From Colocasia esculenta (lineage: Eukaryota; Streptophyta; Magnoliopsida; Alismatales; Araceae): a stretch of 64,000 bases of DNA. Location: positions 177,668,348-177,732,347 of the forward strand of contig CM024753.1 of assembly GCA_014218235.1 (NCBI GenBank), in the 5' to 3' direction. Positions 58,811-64,000 of this stretch are shown piece after piece (the stretch's first letter is position 1; each line of letters starts with the position of its first letter). Made by a program: the position numbers and the translations under genes. The notes under the pieces are model-generated. The model had not been told where the DNA came from. It was given only the letters and a program-made list of their open reading frames with translations, and searched no databases.

Positions 58811-59367
58811 GCACTTGGCCGATCACTACATCTAGGCATGGTCGGCACAAGGGTGCTACATTCAGACATCTGAATCACTATGATTCAGACTGGTTGATCT
58901 AGTACGACACCTATTGGGTACGTGTTGAATTCGAATTGTGTGTGAACCACGGGATCTAGATCTTAGATTAAAATCCCTCTTCTCTACCCGATCGGAATCA
59001 ACCTATGCCCACTTATACCTACTCGAAGGGATATAGAATTTGGGGTTCATTAGCCACAAGAGGGCCGTTTACTAAGATTACTTTTCATCTAATTTTGGCT
59101 CAAATGATTAACATAGTCATTGACTTGATGTACACTTCCAATTGTGGATATTAATAGCTTTTCATTACATTGTAACCTTTGGAATTATGCGTGTTTTCGT
59201 GTGTTGTTAATATTTAGTGATGTTATGTCATTTAATTATTGGATATTATTATCATGTGATATACGTAAAATATGTGAAATGAGTTAGAAAATCTCAAAAC
59301 AACAAGAAACTTGAAATCTAAACAAAAGAAACTTTGTTTGAGTTAGGCCGGTTTGAAGTACTGTGGT
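58811..59367. other. Unassigned stretch, possibly intron-derived
   Basis: AT-rich, with no gene or repeat recognised. It lies between the last recognisable intron-1 match and the copia LTR. Confidence 0.4.
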
Positions 59368-61128
59368 TGTTGGCCCTTTTGGTACAACAACAAGCTAACC
59401 TAGAGGGGGGTGAGTAGGTTTTCTGAAATTTGAAACAGAAATTTAAACACAGAAAATTATCACTTGAAAGTTTGGTTAGTTAAGTGTGATAGAGAGTAGC
59501 AGTGCGGAAGCAAATAAACAATCACACAAAGAACATAAGGAATTTATCCTAGTTTGACCCTTCCCACATGGAAGTCCTACGTCCAGTCCCCAAGCAATCT
59601 CTTGGGATTTTACTAACCAAGGGTACAGTACCCCTCAAGGACAATACAACACTCAGCACCCCAGTTGATCTTCTTCTCTTTCTCGGGCAAGAAGGCAACC
59701 CACTTCTCTTACAAGTCAAGAAGCCAATCTCCTGGTACAAACCCCAGTGTGGTTCCACTAGATTTAAACCCCTAGCTAGGTTCTATATTGTATACAGTCC
59801 TACAGCTGGAGAGAAATCTTTCTTAAAAAGGAAAGAATAAAATTGAGAGTTTTATAAGAATGGACTCTAACCTAAAAACTCTCAGCAAATGACTCTCCCC
59901 AGAAATTACAATGAGCACAGAGAGAGAGTGAATAGAGGAGAAGGAGCTTGAAGCTTAGAGGCTTCAGATGCTTGAGCACTTCTTCTTGGGCTCGGGCTCT
60001 TTCTCTCTGAGTGTATCTGGAGTTCAGGTTCTTCACTGGATGTACACTCCTTTAAAGATCTTCAGAAAAACTCTTTTTGTTTGTTCTTCAGCCTTGCTTC
60101 ATCTTTTATATGAGTAGCTTTGAATAGATCCGTTGAAGAGATTCGTTGGAACTCTTCTAATTGTTGTTGATTTTTCTATTCTTCTTCTGACTGTCAGCCA
60201 CTTGGTGGTCTTCGAGGTCTGCAAGCATAGAAGAAAGTGTTTAGATCAAAGAGTGTTTCTGTTAAAAAAGACTCATACTTCTGTGTTTCCGGTTGCCACC
60301 CAGAAGTAGTAAGTAACCCCTTTTTTGTTGACAGGAAGGAAGAGATCTAGAGAGGTAAGCAAAAAGATCTCATGTCAGAAAGATAGAAGATTACGCAAAT
60401 CAAAAATATTTGACTTTTCACTAGATGCCAAAAACTTTTTGAAATATAAAGGAAATCGATGTTTAAGTTGAAATTTATGTTTGAACATAATCCATGTTTA
60501 AGTGAAATCCATGTTTTCAAGGGAATCCATGTTTTCAAGGGAATCCATATTTTCAAGGGAAATCCATGTTTGAGTGAAATCGATATTTTCAAGCAAATCG
60601 ATGTTTAAGTGAAATCCATGTTTTTAAGTAAATCGATATTTAAGTGAAATCCATATTTTCAAGTAAATCGATGTTTAAGTGAAATCGATGTTTTCAAGCA
60701 AATTGATGTTTAAGTGAAATTCATGTTTCCAAACAAATCAATGTTTAAGTGAAATCCATGTTTTCAAGCAAATCGATGTTTGAGTGAAATCCATGTTTTC
60801 AAGTAAATCGATGTTTGAGTGAAATCCATGTTTTCAAGTAAATCGATGTTTAAGTGAAATCCATGTTTTCAAGCGAATCGATATTGCACTTTGTGAACTG
60901 AAATCGATGTATATTGAATAGACACCGAGTTAGCTTTTCAGTGCAAATCATATAGCAATAATGCCATAAATTTATATTTATTAGAAAAATATGATATTTA
61001 ACATTTAATTTAAAATTTGATGATATTTAATTTATTAAAAATATGATATTAAATATATTTAATATTTAATTAATCATAAATTTTGTTATCACCAAAATAT
61101 ACGGGTAAAAAATAAGAGTGGTTCAACA
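59368..61128 (-). mobile_element. Copia element: 3' LTR
   Basis: A 1,761-bp LTR with TGTTG...CAACA ends. Its first ~600 bp (plus-strand order) align with 63,396-64,000. It contains the 35-bp tandem array. Confidence 0.88.
60453..60882. repeat. 35-bp tandem array in the copia LTR
   Basis: About 12 imperfect copies of a 35-bp unit made of two related halves, ATGTTTAAGTGAAATCC and ATGTTTTCAAGTAAATCG. The halves differ mainly in the centre, so an older 17-18-bp unit is implied. Confidence 0.9.
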
Positions 61129-61143
61129 ATCTCCCCGTTTTTG
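61129..61143 (-). other. Copia polypurine tract
   Basis: The complement reads AAAAACGGGGAGAT next to the LTR start. A second purine block (TTCAGGGGGAGCAC on the minus strand, about 61,353-61,368) lies 220 bp upstream, reminiscent of the multiple polypurine tracts of Sireviruses. Confidence 0.75.
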
Positions 61144-61907
61144 GTGATGATGAAACTTATGAGAATTTTCTGACAAAAATACTTAAAACATAGAAAATAC
61201 AGAAAATTCACAGATAATGCATACTCTCCCCTTTTTTGTCACTAACCAAAAAGGAAGGATCTTATCATTCCATTCTCTTCCCTTTTTGTGAAAATTTCTT
61301 ACCAGTGAGGGGTTCAACAATGATTGACATTAATGAATAACTTCCCCTTAGTCTGTGCTCCCCCTGAATAAGAGATTCCACCTGAATGAGACTTGCAAAT
61401 AGTTGTTAGTAATACTAAAATTTAAAAATAAATTAGTGACTACTCCCTCTTCAGATATGAGTTGGATGAAGAGCTGACAGTCACCAGTGCCGTGAGTATC
61501 TTTTGTTCCTGATGCTCCAAGGCTATCCTGTAAACAACTTATTCAAAAGTAGGTACCCAAATCTTTTTTGGTTTTTGATGGTTAGATGCATAAAAATACC
61601 CTTTCGGAATCCACACTAGGTGCTTTGTTGTGCAGGTGTTTACTGTGTGTCCTAATTTATTGCAATGAGAACAACAATGAATATAAATTGTTTTGTAGTT
61701 CCTATTGTCTTTGTAATGTCTGTTTAGAACATAATTTTGGAAACTTTTTCCTTTTGATAGAGCTTGTTCATTACAGGGGCCTTTTTCTGAGGCATCTTGG
61801 TTTCTTTTACAAATTTTGGTAATGAATATTTTTCAGGAATTATGACTTTTTTTTTTTTTTTCAGGAGGTTTGTATCCAAGGCCTTGTTTATTATTGACAG
61901 TTTTTGA

Positions 61908-62520
61908 TCATTTTAAGCATAGAGCTAGAGATGTTTTCTTTTTGGTTAATTTTCTAACAGATTCTTTTAAATAAAGATTTTCTTCAGTTAGAGTTTTTAG
62001 TTTTTCTTCTAACTCCAACTTCTCGTTGTTTTTGCTTTTCAAATCTTCATTTAAAAGATAATTATTATCTTTACTTTCTTTTAATTGTTTTTCTAATTGT
62101 TCCATTTCGGATTTAAGATTTGAATTGGTGTTTTTTAAGCAAGTAGTGTTATTTTTCAGAATTTTTAATTCTTTTATAGCACCTTTATGTTTTTCATAAA
62201 GTTCATTAAAGACTTCTTCCAAGTCTTCAGACTCTGACCTTGAATCAGTACATGAATCAAAAAATGGGTCAGAATGTACCTCATCTAGTCCTACCATGAG
62301 GGCTAGACTTTCCTGCTCTTTTTCGGGATTTGAGCTTGATGATTCTGAAGTTGTGGCTTCATCATTGTCCCAAGTAGCAGCCATGACTTTTCTTTTGAAT
62401 TTCTTGTGCTGTTTCTTGGATTTTTCTGGTTGACCAGTCTTTTTGAGTTTAGGAAAGTCTGGTCTTAGATGTCCAGGTTTTCTGCATTCATAGCAGACTT
62501 GTTTTTTTTCCTTTTTCTCT
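61908..62520 (-). pseudogene. Copia gag C-terminal part: zinc knuckle and coiled coil
   Basis: After a frameshift at an 8-A run near 62,505 the frame continues with a zinc knuckle (CYECRKPGHLRPDF), whose last Cys reads Phe. A basic linker follows, then WDNDEATTSESSSSNPEKEQE, and a long heptad-rich coiled coil (VFNELYEKHKGAIKELKIL ... KLELEEKLKTLTEENLYLK), stopping at 61,908. Long coiled-coil gag tails are known from Sireviruses. Pol sequence does not follow. Confidence 0.8.
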
Positions 62521-63333
62521 TTCTTTTGAATTCTTCTTGATCCATTTTTCTTCTTCTGAGAATTTTCTGAAGTTTGGATAGGACATCATCCACATCGCTG
62601 TCTTCAGAACTGCATTTTTTGAACTAGAAGAAGAAGAAGAGGTGGAAGGAGCAACTGCAACTTTAAGAGCATTAGTGAGTTTTTTCTTGGAAGAGCTTTC
62701 AGATAGTCGCTCTATATTGATTTCATGTGCCATGAGAGAGCCAATTAATTTATCAATGGAAAATTTGGTTAGATCATGGGCTTCTTCAATAGCGGTGATC
62801 TTAGGGGTCCATGAAAGAGTTAAAGATCTAAATATCTTTTTGACAGTCTCCATATCAGAAAGATTTTTGCCAAGAGAATTTAGACCAATAACTATGCTTG
62901 AAAATCTATTATACATCTGAGTGATATTTTTGTTTGGAAGCATTTTAAATTGCTCATATTGCGAAACAAAAATATCTATCCTAGTTTGTTTTACTTTATC
63001 TAATCCTTCATAAGTTACTTGCAGTTTATCCCTTATTTCTTTAACTGATTTACATGAGGATATTCTACTGAACTCTCTTTTAGATAAAGCGCAACATAGA
63101 TAGTTTTTTGCTTTAAAATTTAAAGATAATTTACTGTTATCTGCTGCTGTAATAGCAGTAGTACCTTCAGCAGGAACAATAACATAATCACCTACCTCTA
63201 TTACCTGTCGCAGATCAAAGTCTGTGCCTCGAATGAAGCATTCCATTCTCATCTTCCAATATTGGTAATTCTCTCCATCGAAGAATGGAGGTCTGGTGAT
63301 TGATTGACCTTCAGCAAATCCTTGAGCTGCCAT
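62488..63333 (-). pseudogene. Copia gag N-terminal part (281 codons)
   Basis: It starts MAAQGFAEGQSITRPPFFDG at 63,333. The DUF4219/UBN2 gag pattern is clear: DGENYQYWKMRMECFI, CCALSKREFSRI, LQVTYEGLDKVKQTRID, YEQFKMLPNKNITQMYNRFS, IEEAHDLTKFSIDKLIGSLMAHE. A Ser-rich linker and Lys-rich tail lead to the 8-A run where the frame is lost. It would form the particle shell. The N-terminal 260 codons are intact. Confidence 0.88.
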
Positions 63334-63382
63334 GGATCTTCTCTAAGATCGTTAGATCTTCTTGATGAATCAGAGAACCTCA

Positions 63383-63393
63383 CTCTGATACCA
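63383..63393 (-). other. Copia primer-binding site (initiator-Met tRNA)
   Basis: The complement reads TGGTATCAGAG, two bases from the 5' LTR end at 63,396. Confidence 0.92.
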
Positions 63394-63395
63394 CT

Positions 63396-64000
63396 TGTTG
63401 ACCTTTTTGGTACGGCAATAAGCTAACCTAGAGGGGGGGGGGGTGAATAGGTTTTCTGAAATCTAAAACAGAAACTTAAACACAGAAAATTATCACTTGA
63501 AAGTTTGGTTAGTTGAGTGTGATAAAGAGTAATAGTGCGGAAGCAAATAAACAATCACACAAAAAACACAAGGAATTTATTCTGGTTCGGCCCTTCCCAC
63601 ATGGAAGTCCTACGTCCAGTCCCCAAGCAATCTCTTGGGATTTTACTAACCAAGGGTACAGTCCCCTCAAGGACAATACAACACCCAGTACCCAGTTGGT
63701 CTTCTTCTCTTTCCCGGGCAAGAAGGCAGCCTACTTCTCTTACAGGTCAAGAAGTCAACCTCCTGGTACAAACCCCAGTGCAGTTCTACTAGACTTAAAC
63801 CCCTAGCTAGGTTCTATACTGTATACAGTCCTACAGTTGGACAGAAATCTTTCTTAGAAAAGAAAGAACAAAACTGAGAGTTTTATAAGAATGGACTCTA
63901 ACTAAAAAATTCTCAGCAAATGACTCTCCCTAGAAATTACAATGAGCACAGAGAGAGAGAGAGTGAAAAGAGGAGAAGGAGCTTGAAACTTGGAGGCTTC
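63396..64000 (-). mobile_element. Copia element: 5' LTR, truncated by window end
   Basis: It aligns with 59,368-59,975. Shared blocks include 'ggtacaN...aagctaacctagagggggg' and 'cccacatggaagtcctacgtcc'. A G10 run at about 63,431 differs in length from the other LTR (G6). Confidence 0.88.

Larger units (their letters stand above)
59368..64000 (-). mobile_element. Gag-only Sirevirus-like Ty1/copia retrotransposon (5' LTR runs off the window)
   Basis: 3' LTR 59,368-61,128, internal region 61,129-63,395 (2,267 bp), and start of the 5' LTR from 63,396 to the window end. The minus-strand LTR starts TGTTGAACC and ends CAACA. The PBS is complementary to 63,383-63,393 and the polypurine tract complementary to 61,129-61,143. 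The visible LTR parts look about 93% identical. The internal region encodes only gag; there is no protease, integrase or RT, so it is non-autonomous. Confidence 0.88.

Noticed and set aside
60347..60592. Repeat protein-like frame with a PLKTWI motif
   Set aside because: It is the translation of the 35-bp tandem array inside the copia LTR, with no start context or wider conservation.
60453..60882. CRISPR-like spacing of repeats
   Set aside because: There are no unique spacers; the units are contiguous tandem copies in a plant LTR.

Overview
The window is nuclear DNA from a flowering plant with a large, repeat-rich genome. The evidence is a 14-exon E2F gene with canonical GT/AG introns, several families of plant Ty3/gypsy and Ty1/copia retrotransposons primed by initiator-Met tRNA, and hAT transposons. 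Most intergenic DNA consists of LTR elements with 2-4 kb LTRs. The species cannot be named; a monocot is a weak guess from the E2F N-terminus and the TE style.

Layout. Positions 1-35,144 are one nested stack of retrotransposons. The base layer is element A, a decayed chromovirus-like Ty3/gypsy element (internal region 10,423-19,281; 3' LTR ending at 35,144). Its 5' LTR is interrupted by a diverged relative of its own LTR (D, 2,645-5,090), which a Tat-like element (T, 1-2,644) had itself entered, and by a solo LTR (C, 5,148-8,434). Its integrase region is split by a 3.8 kb solo LTR (15,145-18,921) that carries a hAT-type MITE (17,253-18,567). Its 3' LTR is split by a second full-length gypsy element, B (19,614-33,144). 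B's own 3' LTR is split by another solo LTR (28,954-31,725). Exact or near-exact target duplications support these joins.

Positions 35,145-44,100 hold the one clearly functional-looking gene, a canonical E2F transcription factor. Its 468 codons are uninterrupted over 14 exons. A long inverted repeat lies in intron 1, and a small retroposon with an 18-bp target duplication lies in intron 9. From about 45,200 there are three ~335-bp tandem repeats. They are followed by a second copy of the E2F promoter, exon 1 (47,317-47,520) and part of intron 1. That intron is broken by a ~10.3 kb TE cluster (47,834-58,165) and resumes at about 58,166-58,800. The rest of the second copy, if it exists, lies beyond the window.

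The TE cluster inside the duplicated intron includes an old hAT transposase relic (48,941-50,640) and a well-preserved hAT element (52,378-56,894) with perfect 8-bp target duplication and 16-bp terminal inverted repeats. The latter sits in a diverged A-type LTR. From 59,368 to the window end is a gag-only, Sirevirus-like Ty1/copia element on the minus strand.

No novel defence, secretion or biosynthetic system is present. The most unusual signals are four. (1) Clusters of short palindromic motifs (TCGCGA, GTCGAC, GGCGTCCA) recur in the LTRs of several distinct element families. (2) Two unrelated elements inserted 2 bp apart in the two LTRs of element A, within a 10-bp palindrome. (3) A short inverted repeat with an E2F-type site is conserved in the promoters of both E2F copies. 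(4) The decay pattern of element A is dominated by CAG-to-TAG nonsense codons.
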